The translations under genes and the position numbers were made by a program. Shown piece after piece: positions 1 to 10,438 of a stretch of 64,000 nucleotides of DNA. Origin of the DNA: Nageia nagi (Eukaryota; Pinophyta); contig JBITNC010000001.1 in the NCBI GenBank assembly GCA_050084985.1, positions 204,538,001-204,602,000 of the forward strand, given 5' to 3'. Position 1 is the first letter of the stretch. Each line of letters starts with the position of its first letter. Below the pieces are notes generated by a model. It was not told the origin of the DNA. It saw nothing but the letters and a program-made list of their open reading frames with translations, and did not search any database.

Positions 1-11
1 GATCATATTAG

Positions 12-262
12 AATAGGTTAAAGAGAGCTTATAGTAAAAATATTAAAAATAAGAAGTTTCAAGTAGGAGACTTTGTACTTCTTGAGAGTGTTTCAAATAC
101 AACAACATCTTAAGAACTCAAGGGCATATTTTAGCCAAATTAGGTAGGCCATTTTGTGATTATTGTAAATTTTGGTCAAGGCACCTACAAGTTATTAGAT
201 ATGGAAGATAGGGAGGTTAATAAGCCTTAAAATGCTCAACATCTAAAGAAAATCTATGCTTA
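12..262 (+). pseudogene. Ty3/gypsy pol C-terminal remnant
   Basis: This is the tail of a Ty3/gypsy polyprotein that enters from beyond the left edge. One frame reads through residues FQVGDFVLLE, then GHFVI, then GTYKLLDMEDREVNKPWN-like and AQHLKKIYA. That order (a basic stretch, a GPF-like motif, a short beta-rich module, and a final N-x-x-HLKKYY-type end) is the usual end of the integrase C-terminal domain. At least four in-frame stops (TAA and TAG) break it. No LTR could be fixed next to it. The neighbouring DNA to the right is AT-rich, and farther right it merges with the LTR of copia element I, so this is probably the oldest host layer on the left. Confidence 0.7.
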
Positions 263-1393
263 ACATAAAAAACTCATAATGACCAGGCCATTCCTTAGTA
301 GGGAAAGTTTTAAGAGCCCCCCTTAAAAAATGACTTTTAATAAGAGGGTGATCAATCTCAAAATTTATTTGAAAATGAGGCGATCAATTCTAAATCATGT
401 TATAAATTTTTAAAAATAAGGGAGAAATAGATAAATATAAGGTGAATAATCATTCAAATACTTAATTGACATATTTTCATTTCTTTTCTCAACAAATTTT
501 AATGTTAAAATTTAAATTATAATGTTCAAATATATATGTTTTCCTTTCAATAGGTGACTATATTAGTGATATTTTTAACTTAGAATTTTAAGGTGTATAA
601 CGAGCCAAACCTATTCTAAATATAGGCATGTTTTTTCCATAAAAATAAATAAATAAATAAAATCAGGATGAACATGTTGGAGGAAAACATGTTTTTGCCC
701 TAATGTAAAAAGTATCCAAATAAAAAAGGGGACATAGATTTGGTGTTATCATCAGATGGTCCATGAAAATTTCAGGGATTTTTTTCTTTATGTTTTACTT
801 TGGAGAACATGATTTTCAAATATTTATATTTTTCAGTTATATTTTCAAAGTGGTGCATTTTGAGATACCTTAATTTGATTTTATATTTATTTAGAATCTA
901 AATATTGGTATTTACAAGTGATTTCAATTATTTATGTTATTATTATGATTATCAATATAGTGGACTAATGTGTATCTTCTTTGTAGGTAAAACATGACCC
1001 AAGAAGTGGGTGATCAACAACTACTTATATAATGGAGATTCATATAATCCCACTATCAAGATAGATTTGGTAAAACATATTATGAAATTTGATAGTGGCA
1101 TATATTCTTTAGGTGTTCTTCAACATTGCCTATCAAGATTAGAAATTGGAAGCCTTAACTATCTTATGTGAGCTATTATACTATCATTATGTACAAACTA
1201 ACATCATTGCTAGTTGAAGGATCAATGACTCTTTGTTGGACATTTAGATGTACCAAAAATACATAATCAATGGCCCATTTTCATACTTCCAATGGTCCTC
1301 TCCTTATAAATGTGAACCTTTTAGGATCATGGCCAAATAAATGAGAGATGAAGTAAATCACATGAACATAATAAGATAGCTAATGAATTGATT
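263..1393. other. AT-rich stretch, no gene; right part is copia I LTR
   Basis: No coding frame or RNA gene is visible. Removing element A with one copy of its TSD joins the right end of this stretch to 28683 onward. The right-hand few hundred bases therefore belong to the split, minus-strand LTR of copia element I. Where that LTR stops and the older gypsy remnant begins could not be decided by eye. Confidence 0.45.
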
Positions 1394-1398
1394 ACTTA

Positions 1399-2077
1399 TG
1401 TAGACATATCAAAATGAACCTTTATGTATTTAATAAATCGTTTTAATCCCTTAACAATTTATCATTTAAAAAGGGATTAAAAAATGTATAAGAAAGGTGT
1501 AGGCCATGTATTTGACCCTTGTGGCATGAACAAGGGGTTAAATCCTATAATAGAAGCATCCCTATATAAAGGCATTCAAGACATACAAATATGGATGATG
1601 GATTATCATTAGAAGAAGATTATACAAGGGGTAGATTATAAAAGATCCAAGGCCTCTATCAATTGAAGATTAGATAGAGAATCAAGGACTTGAACATCAT
1701 TTGCAAAGCAAAACTTTGCAAAGGATTCTTATATGTAATAAGTGAATTTATTATCTTAAACATTATCATACGTTTGTTATATTGATAAATAATTTATTCA
1801 CTTGTCATTTTCTCTTTCATCGCATCTTGATTCGCTCTATTACATGATATTGATGGCATACTATTATCAAGGCACCAAGGTGATGCTTCTATATGTTATA
1901 TTGCTCATTCTTGATGTGTGTCTTTCATTAATCTATTAGATATGTATATTAACAAAATGAACCTGTATGGTTAATCATATGTTTTCATATTCTTGCTTTA
2001 TGTCAATAAACAAATAGACCAAATAGTGCAATAAATTAACCCCATTAACAATGAATTCACATTATTTAGGGTCTACA
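1399..2077 (+). repeat. 5' LTR of element A
   Basis: It begins TGTAGACA and ends GGTCTACA, so the termini form a short inverted repeat. It matches the split copy at 8854-9011 plus 28155-28677 along its whole length. A TATA-like CTATATAAAG at about 1562-1571 is a plausible core promoter. Just after the LTR comes TTTTGTGAATCCAAC, the primer-binding-site position; element C has the closely similar TTTTGGTGAACTCAAC at the same place. Confidence 0.9.
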
Positions 2078-2142
2078 TTTTGTGAATCCAACATTCTTAC
2101 ACACCTAGGTCTTTATCTAGGGAAAAAGCCTTCTATAACATC

Positions 2143-4172
2143 ATGAATCCATTTTCGCTACTCTTCCTCCCTAAAGAGGAAGTACTCCAAATTGTAGCCA
2201 AAATGTAAGATAAAACTACGATTTATTATGGTTATATCCCTAAGATGGATATTGATATAGAAAACCTTATAATATCGAAGTATAAGGTTAATTTTCTTGA
2301 AATTAGGAGAAGTATTCAAACAAATCTTGAATTTTTGGTTCAAGCACCTCCTCCTAATACTATTTGGGATCCTGAATCCTCTAGTTCTAGTTCTAGTAAT
2401 AGGATGAATATTATAGGTGAGACTCCTCTTGCATATGCTTATATCAATCCCTCAAATTTTTATAACATATTAGAACCCACATAAATAATATAAGATGAGA
2501 ATGATATTCTCAAACTCGATAAGGTCCCTCCCTTTGCTAGGTCTATTTAGCAGGTGTTATCAAATCCATAAAACTTGTAATTTTTTATCAGAAATAATAC
2601 TCATTTAGTGTTTGAATTGCTATTAGGAACTAATTTCATTGATGATTCATCTAAACCAATAGAGTTTGAATATATTTTATTCATTTATACAAGATCTTCA
2701 AGATGCATACTTCCTACTCCAGAGACACTAGGTGCTAAATTGGATTATGAGAATGGTGCTGATGGCATGTTTGACTATGAGCACGATGGTAGTAGCATAT
2801 ATTTCCCCAATTTAAATCCAAACCAATAAGGGATTCAGCAAGCAATTACTAATGCAAAACTCCTAGGAGAGGATGATTCCCATGATGAAAAAAATGATGA
2901 TGATTATAGTGACCTTATCCTCAATCCCAAGCATTTCAAAAAAGATGAGAGCTCCCAAGGTAAGGACATTTCCCATATGATGAAAATTAAGCTCTTATTA
3001 AAAATACACTCTATGATGTCATTAGGAAATCCTATTAACAACAACTAGGTTGGATTGAGGTAGAACATGATATTAAAATAGCTATTCTTATGGATATACA
3101 AGAGTGTACTGATTGGTTCAAAGAGTCCCCATATGTGTAATTAGAATAAGGATAGGGTTAATCGTACTAATGAGTTTACTATTTTAAAGAATACTTCACT
3201 TCATACACCAAATAATATACAACAACCTCCTCCTCTCCCACCACCATCCCTAAAGACCAATGTAGGACCTAAAAGAATTGTGAATGATGAAGATTATTTC
3301 CTTTCATATTTAAAAAAATGTCTCACTACTTGAATTCTTGCCCAAATAATCCTTGGGAAAAAAGAGTGTCAAATTTACTAAGTTTGATGGTATATAGGAT
3401 CCTAGGATGCATGTTTATAAATTTCATGAAGAAGCTCTTGAATATATGCATAACTAAGATTTGTTGGTTAAGTTGTTTTCTTATAGTTTGAAGGATGAGG
3501 CTCTAAAATGGTACTTCCAACTTCCTAAAAGTAGCATTGATAGGTATGAGGATTTGATCCATATATTTTTAGATTATTATGGTTATAAAATTACTAAGAA
3601 GATTTATCTTAAGGACTTGTGTAAAATTAAACAACTCCCTAACCAATCAATTAAATATTTTTTCAAGGTATGGAAATAAATTGCTAATAAACTCACCATG
3701 GATGAACATGAACTCATCCATATTTTTGTGGATGGTTTCTTACCTATATATAAGCTATTTTTCAATTCTAATCATGATATATATTTAGGAGATATGATTA
3801 AAACTATTATTAAAAAGGAACCATGCATTAAAAAATTGAGTGCTATGAAATATGTTAATCATACTTCACTTGGAAAACCTACTACTAAAAATCAAACCAA
3901 GGTTGAAGCAAATCATGTTGCATGCAAAAAATGAGGTAGTTCTCCACCCAATCATACTTGCCAATATAATCCTTTGATTGATAGTGTTGATAATATTTTG
4001 AATGTATTATTAAATGAGGAATTTCTTGAATTGCCTTCTATTATTGAACCTAAGTTTACTAATGGTGTGCCTAAAATTTTTCACTATGAAGAATTTTGCA
4101 ATTATCATAGGTTACTTGGTCATCTAACCTAGGATTATAGGACTCTTTAATAACCTTATACAATATTTCATT
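2143..4172 (+). pseudogene. Degenerate gag of element A (Ty3/gypsy gag)
   Basis: The start ATG at 2143 opens MNPFSLLFLPKEEVL, which parallels the start of the gag in element C. The first part is acidic, with a serine run around 2380-2400. The retrotransposon gag domain lies at about 3461-3934, with SLKDEALKWYFQLP, RYEDLIHIFLDYY and LCKIKQLPNQSIKYFFKVW, a pattern seen in Tat/Ogre-like gag proteins. A degenerate knuckle EFCNYHRLLGHLT is at about 4090-4130. About ten stops and several frame changes interrupt it, so it cannot be translated whole. It is related to the gag of element C and only distantly to that of B. Confidence 0.75.
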
Positions 4173-5095
4173 GATAATGCAACAATTAGGATGGATCCAA
4201 AACCAATTGCATAGATAGGACCTATACATCTAGATAATGCATAGCTAGGGGTATTCAATAATCCCCGACCATCTTCACAATCTCGAGGGTGCATTGGTAT
4301 AGTAAGTGTTTCTCATAATTTAAATTCTTTTTCAACTAATACTCATGCATACAAGCATCCTCATCTAAATAGGAAAATGAATGGAATCAAATAGCGTGAT
4401 GCCAATAGCTTGAATTCTTTCTTTCAAGATGCAGCATAGAGGTGACTACTACAAAAGTGCCTCTTTTTGTTCCTAACTTTGTGAAGTGTATTTGGGTGGA
4501 AAAAACTCCCTAGGTACATAAGGTTATAACTTTATCTCTTTCAAATATCAGAATCAATGTATATTAGTATCTAGGGTGTTTTTGTATCTTTTTACTTTCT
4601 TATTCTATGCATGCACTAGTCTAGTGATTTGTTTGATTTGTATCTATCATTTCCCTCTAATGTCCATAATCTAGGGATCCAATGCATCTCTGTACACAAT
4701 GCAGATGTCCTTTTGTCTCTATTTTAGGGGGGTTGCACCATGGTTTTCCTTAGATAGAATGTTTAAAATTTACTTTTTATCATTATAAACACTATGTCTT
4801 AACCTCTAGGCTGATCTTGGGTGTTGGTCCATGACATATATGCTTATACACACCCTCATGTCCTTTACTAGTTTCTCCAAGGTACCTTTGGTTCCTTCAA
4901 GTTTTGTGTCATTTTAGTTTGTATGCATGTCTTCTTCTCATTATCAGCTGTACATAACATAATGTGTGTGTAGTTAGCATTTTTTACTATTAGTTAGTTT
5001 TTAGGGTTCATTGTACCTATGTGTGTGTCCATTATCAACCATATAAATATAACACAAAAATAAACAACAAAGCATGTTGAGCCCATAAATAATGA

Positions 5096-5098
<3 letters not shown>
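4173..5098. other. Element A internal, non-coding
   Basis: No coding frame continues from the gag. No RT, integrase or other domain is visible on either strand. It separates the sense gag from the antisense ORF tail, where pol would be expected in an autonomous relative. Confidence 0.6.

Positions 5099-5135
<37 letters not shown>
5099..5135. repeat. (TA)n microsatellite
   Basis: An uninterrupted run of about 18 TA dinucleotides inside element A, close to the 3' end of the antisense ORF. Confidence 0.95.
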
Positions 5136-5138
<3 letters not shown>

Positions 5139-5186
5139 TCAAAATTATATACAAAATAGATATACATGGGCCATGGCCCTACATCC

Positions 5187-6006
5187 TCCACCTTTAAGGG
5201 TGGGCACTAGCCCCACTACTGGAGGCATCACTCCTCAAGCATACCCTCCTCCGACTACCTACACTCACACTCGAGATAGAGAATCCACTTGAGATACCAC
5301 TAGCTATGAGTCCATGAGTCTCTAAGAGGGTCTTGGCCCTCACATACTTGGCTTATAGCCTAGATATCTCTTGGGCCTATGCTTTGATCTAATCATGTTG
5401 ACTCTATAGAAAATCCCACCATTGATATGGTGAGGGCATCATGAGCCTATATTAGAGACTCTTCACTATCTAAGATAGTGAAGCAACCTCTGCATCTCTC
5501 ATTGTTAGCATGGCCTTCACTATGGCTAACTCTACTTCCAAGGTAGCTACCTGAGTATCTACAACCTTTTTCATATCAAACTTGATACTTGTTAGTATCC
5601 CATTAGCCATTTTATTTGACAATCACAAAGCTATGAGTTGATTCTTTCTTACCTGGGGTGGGGATAACTTATGCTAATACTTTGATACCCCTGCTAGTGG
5701 GGGCCCATCATGGATTAGATTATCCATATGCATTTGATCCTCCTCCTCAGATGCATATCTCACAACCTCACAATCACTGCCACTCTTTACCTCATCTAAG
5801 CCCAACAGGCCTAGGCACACTCTTATCCACCATATGCATAGTCCAAGGCAACCCTTAGCACTTACATTACCTCTATTGGGGCATTTAGAACCTATGGCTC
5901 TCCCCAACCAGCCATCCATGTTGGCATATCCATAACATCGATAAGTACATCCTACTCTACATGATATCTTTAGTATAATGGACATCTTCCTACTCAATGC
6001 ACTCAA
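5187..6006 (-). pseudogene. Antisense ORF tail of element A (coiled coil, no PMD seen)
   Basis: One minus-strand frame runs from about 6006 to a TAA at about 5187 with no visible frameshift, broken by roughly eight internal stops, nearly all TAG. It is richer in GC than its surroundings. The product has an acidic patch (ASEEEDQMHMD), a heptad-like segment (VATLEVELAIVKAML, later EISRL and AKYVRAKTLLE), then a serine/arginine-rich end (SVSVGSRRRV). The end resembles that of the antisense ORF of element C: KYVRAK against KYNRDK, GSRRRV against GSRRV. I did not find the plant mobile domain upstream, so I read this as the surviving C-terminal half of the PMD-type antisense gene. Confidence 0.55.
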
Positions 6007-6060
6007 ACTGTGGATACAATGGACACTCTAACAGTGCACCATCAATGGTAGGGTGGAAAA

Positions 6061-7600
6061 TTCAACTAATCTAGGATGAGGTCAATGCTTATTTATCATA
6101 GCTCCAAGTGGTAAGGGTGTTGAGGTCAAAATGACCTATTTTTTAATAAAATTTTGATTTTATAAGTTGAATTTGGGGCTTCATATTAGGTCATCACCTC
6201 TTTTTACACATACAACTCTTGAATCTTTATGTTGAGGGCTTATTTTCCTTGTAAAAATTTTAAATCCCTCTTGTTCTTTCTCGAGCACTAAAAATTACCT
6301 TTTGCATGGTAATAGCAATATCCATTAATTTGATTTGTATGTGTTATTGATGGATGTTGGATCACATTTATGCTCAAAATTTATTCAAATAACACTCATA
6401 TGTCTCAAGTAAAGTTTGGTTCATTTACATTTTTCATTAAAATGTATACTAAGTTTAGGGTGTCGATGGTGTGCTAATTTGCTATTTAGGTGAGTTTCCA
6501 ATGCACCCTTTTCATTTCCATCAATTTATAGTTTTTCATATGATAGTGGATACTTGTCTATGATATACAACTAAAGAAATTGGATTAGAAATACTTGATT
6601 TAGCCATTTGGCAAGGTAAAATCCTATCTTCAAGAAGGTTGCTCCTAGGTAGCCATAAGTCCATGATATTTACAAGATTTGGTGACATATGAATCCATTG
6701 CTTAATTGGATGGATTTCTCCATTTATTTCATAACATTGGTAGCATACTATCATCAAGGCACTAGCAAGATATCAATGCATTAGTTAATCAAAAATTAAA
6801 TACCCTCCTATACTTTGCCTTAATGGCAACTTCCTAGCATGAGGTACAATACAACAATTATGCTTCCATCATTAGGTATAGGTATTTTATTTTCATTTGA
6901 TGTTATTAAGTGTGTTAATTTTGCATTTGGAAAGGTTGATGCTTGTTAATAGGTATTGATGTATGCCAAGTGAAGAAATCAATATCTATTGCATGGTCTA
7001 TAATCAACATGGAGAAATATGCAAACCAAAGGGGTAATATCTCCCCTTCTAGACTTCACTTTGCATTCTATGTTACATTTCTTGTAGCTTTGAACAACTC
7101 TATTCTCCTCCATGTATTGAATGATGACATGGTGGATTTGGGTTTCATGTATGTGATAAGATGGCATCATTTACCTCCTTTTTTAGCATCAGTTGGGGGC
7201 AATTTCATATTCAGATTCAAGTATGATGAATCAATAGACTAATAAAACCCAAAATAATTTTATTTTAGCAAAATTCAAAGAATAAGATGATGTCAGTGGC
7301 ATACATTGACCAATTTTAGGGCACCAATAATGTACTTCCTTTGTACAAAATTAAGCAAATTCAAGTTTCTAGACCATTATAGGTTTGAATATCAGGTAGT
7401 TTTTAGGAGTCTCCCTCTATGCTTCCATTATTTATCCATGACTAATTATTCGACAACATAGTGTTAGGAGAATACTAATAAAATAATCATGGTCCCCCAT
7501 GAGAGAAAATTTTGGCATATTCTATAGGATATTATACCAATATAGCTTAGCATATTATAATATATTATATTTATTTCATCCTTCTTGCAAATGCATAATA
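6061..7600. other. Element A internal, no gene recognised
   Basis: AT-rich. Short open stretches exist on both strands (for example 6943-7242 on the plus strand) but match no family I know and have no support from the sister element C. Confidence 0.5.
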
Positions 7601-8325
7601 TCTTCAAATCATAGACATATAAATGTATGATCATCGATGACCATCAACATGGTTAGTGAGAGTTCACTCACTTAAAAGTAAACTGATGATACAATCATGA
7701 GTAATTTGTTGACATTGGATCATCTCTAATGGATGATGCATTTTGCTATGTATCCATATGGTTCTTGCTTTGAACCTATCCAAAGCATACTATCTTTGGA
7801 TCATAGACATATAAATCTATGATCATCGATGACCATTGACATGACTAGTGAGAGTTCACTCACTTAAAAGTAAATTGATGATACAACCATGAGCAATTTG
7901 TTGACATTAGATCATCTCTAATGAATGATGCATTTTGTTGTGTATCCATATGGTTCTTTCTTTGAACCTATCCAAATCATACTGTCTTCAAATCATAGAC
8001 ATATAAATGTATGATCATCGATGGCCATCAAGATAGCTAGTGAGAGTTAAATCACTTAAAAGTAAACTAATGATACAGTCATGAGAAATTTGTTGACATT
8101 GGATCATCTCCAATGGATGATGAATTTTTCTATGTATCCATATGGTTCTTGCTTTGAACCTATCCAAATCATACTTTCTTCAAATCATAGACACACAAAT
8201 GTATGATCATTAATGGCCATTGACACGGCTAGTAAGAGTTCACTCACTTAAAAGATAAATTGATGATGCAATCATAAGTAAGTTGCTAATATTAGATCAT
8301 CTCTAATGGATGATCTAGCTTACTA
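7601..8325. repeat. 192-bp tandem array, about 3.8 copies
   Basis: Copies begin at about 7601, 7793, 7985 and 8177, giving an even 192-bp period. Each starts near TCTTCAAATCATAGACATA and includes GTGAGAGTTCACTCACTTAA (itself an imperfect palindrome) and TTGTTGACATTGGATCATCT. The copies differ mainly by C/T and A/G changes. The array lies about 0.5 kb upstream of the 3' LTR of element A, in its untranslated 3' region. Confidence 0.9.
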
Positions 8326-8853
8326 TGCATTCATCCTATTATTTTATGACTAACATATCATTGCAAGTTCTTAGCTCTAGTAGGAAACACAACCAAAAAT
8401 AGGGTGCCAACACCATGTTTACTATCTTTTAGGCCATCAATAGTGTACATTTCATTTCCATTTCCACTTATCCAAACCATCACCTTTTTTTTTAGGCATG
8501 GACATAAGTGCATAGCTTCTCAAGTATCTAATGTAATGGAATGGATAGATTCATTATTGAAATAGTACAAAGGAGGCACATTATATCTTCCATATCCAAC
8601 CTTGGATATGGATTTCTATAGTCATTCAAACATCATCCAAACTATATTCTTAAAGATATCTTTTTTATCAACTTTTTCCTTGGCTACTCTGCTTAAGGAT
8701 CTTTCATGGGGCACCCAAGTCAAAAGGGGGGCAATATAAGGACCCTCATTATCATTCAATCAGTATCAAAAAAATTTCTTCTATATCTTGGCTACACTTC
8801 TTCTTTGGATATGTAGTTTCATTGCTATAATCACACATCAAAATAAGGGAAAA
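8326..8853. other. Element A 3' untranslated end and polypurine tract
   Basis: No gene. The last bases (about 8841-8853, AAATAAGGGAAAA) are a purine run directly before the 3' LTR and are the probable polypurine tract for plus-strand priming. Confidence 0.55.
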
Positions 8854-9011
8854 TGAAGATGTCTCAAAATGAACCTTTATGTATTTAATAAATCATTTTA
8901 GTCCCTTAACAATATATCATTTAAAAATGGATTAAAAAATGTATAAGAAAGGTGTAAGCCATTTATTTGACCCTTGTGGCATGTACAAGGGATCAAATCC
9001 TATAATAGAAG
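8854..9011 (+). repeat. 3' LTR of element A, first part
   Basis: It matches 1399-1560 of the 5' LTR and is cut by element B after AGAAG. The match resumes at 28155 with TATCCCTATATAAAGG. B therefore landed a few bases upstream of the LTR TATA box. Confidence 0.9.
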
Positions 9012-10014
9012 TGTAGACACCTAAAAATGTCCCTTTTTAACTAGTAAACATTAACATAATCATAACTCTTTGTGACAATATAAAATAGGTTTAAAAAACC
9101 ATATTATTGGATAGCTCTCATCGAGTACATGCAAAACAAGTGGTCACATGACCCCTTTTTGATAAAAATTGGCTATTTGGTGATAATTTTAATATTGTTA
9201 TAGTCACCAACGACCCAAAACAATCATCGATGTTTTATAATGATCGTTGGCATCCGCCAAGTAATCGCTGGTGACTCTGTAACAACCAAATAGAAACTAG
9301 AAATAGTAAAAGAAAGTTGTAATGTCTCATCCTTCTAAGATACTGAGGATAGAGGGGGTCAGTTACGACCTGCGGTGGCATTTGACTCCAACCTCCCTTC
9401 CTATTTTAAGCTTATGATAAGCTTTGACTCCCTCTTACCAATCTTGGAAAATCACACCTAAAAATCTATAAATACAATCCAAAATAAAGCAATAAGGGAC
9501 CTGAATTTGAAGTAATGTTATGCTGTTGCAATGAGATAAGACATTTTAGGCTTTACTTCATTCCTTCTATGTCATGTTTGCTTCATATTAAATCATTTAT
9601 CATTGTGAATAGGTATGTTTGATGGATTTATCTTGGCATGTGTGCAGGGTCCACAGGTGTTGAGATGTGTTGAGGATAGAAGATAATCAAAAAATTCAAA
9701 ATAGTGGGTACTAGATCAGAGAAGGAAAATGAATACAAAAAGGTGCAAAAACTTTAACATCCGAATCCTGATCGTCGATGTTCCACATCAATCGCTAGCA
9801 TTCCACATCAATCACCAGCGACCCCATATCATCCATATTTCCAATCTTAGATCATGTTGGCATACAAAACATAATAAAAGCCCTTTTGTACAAGGCAACA
9901 AATTTAGTGATCTATTATTGTAATCTAGGTTTATCAAGAAGATCAATTAAAAATATGTTGTGTGTCTTAATATTTTGTCTTGTGTGCTCACAGGGGTTGA
10001 TTTTCTAGTAAACA
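9012..10014 (+). repeat. 5' LTR of element B
   Basis: Starts TGTAGACACC and ends CTAGTAAACA. It pairs with 27157-28149. Compared with the 3' LTR it lacks a short insert near 9200 and has about 20 extra bases near 9372. Several copies of a CG-containing motif of the type ATCGNCGAT or CGCTGGTGAC lie at about 9205-9275 and 9765-9825. A TATA-like TCTATAAATACAA is at about 9465-9477. Confidence 0.95.
9465..9477 (+). promoter_or_regulatory. TATA box in LTR of element B
   Basis: TCTATAAATACAA lies about 450 bp into the LTR and is conserved in the 3' LTR near 27600. The position suits the start of the genomic RNA. Confidence 0.6.
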
Positions 10015-10017
10015 TTT

Positions 10018-10034
10018 TGGCGCTAGAAGGAGGG
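10018..10034 (+). promoter_or_regulatory. Primer-binding site of element B
   Basis: TGGCGCTAGAAGGAGGG lies three bases after the 5' LTR. TGGCGC starts many plant gypsy primer-binding sites, but I could not name the tRNA. Nearly the same motif follows the LTR of element E at 47391. Confidence 0.75.
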
Positions 10035-10398
10035 CACCTCCATCATTGATAGGGAGGTTTCTATTTATGTTAAAAATAATTCTACCTTTCTATTATCTGG
10101 TTTATTCGAGTTATTCCATATATTGACTTTAAATTTTATGTTCTATGCTTTTTATAGGAAATCTATTGTAGAAATGCCAATAATTTATAGTCAGATGCCA
10201 ATGATTGAAATAGAATTCCGATGACTTAACTAAATGCTAGCGCCTCTGATAGAATGCTGGCAGCCTGAACATAGTGTGTCTGTTATATAAACGCTAGCGA
10301 TTGGAATCGAACATTGATGACTCAAAAGAAATGCCAACGATCTCTATTTAAGTGCCGATGACTCTTACTCTAGGTAGTCTTATCTCCCTTTTGTTATT

Positions 10399-10438
<40 letters not shown>

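Noticed and set aside
4994-5191. 65-codon minus-strand open stretch across the TA microsatellite
   Set aside because: It is an isoleucine/tyrosine run from translating (TA)n; no support as a protein.
5658-5858. Plus-strand open stretch of 66 codons
   Set aside because: It is the shadow of the antisense ORF tail of element A; low stop density is explained by the coding frame on the other strand.
6943-7242. 99-codon plus-strand open stretch in element A
   Set aside because: No domain, no counterpart in sister element C, no codon or family support.
6060-7600. A plant mobile domain in element A
   Set aside because: I searched the minus strand for GEM-V-LEDV, W-YEH and RV-RQFG patterns and saw none.
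7601-8325. CRISPR-like array
   Set aside because: The 192-bp units are tandem with no unique spacers; a plant retroelement context explains them.
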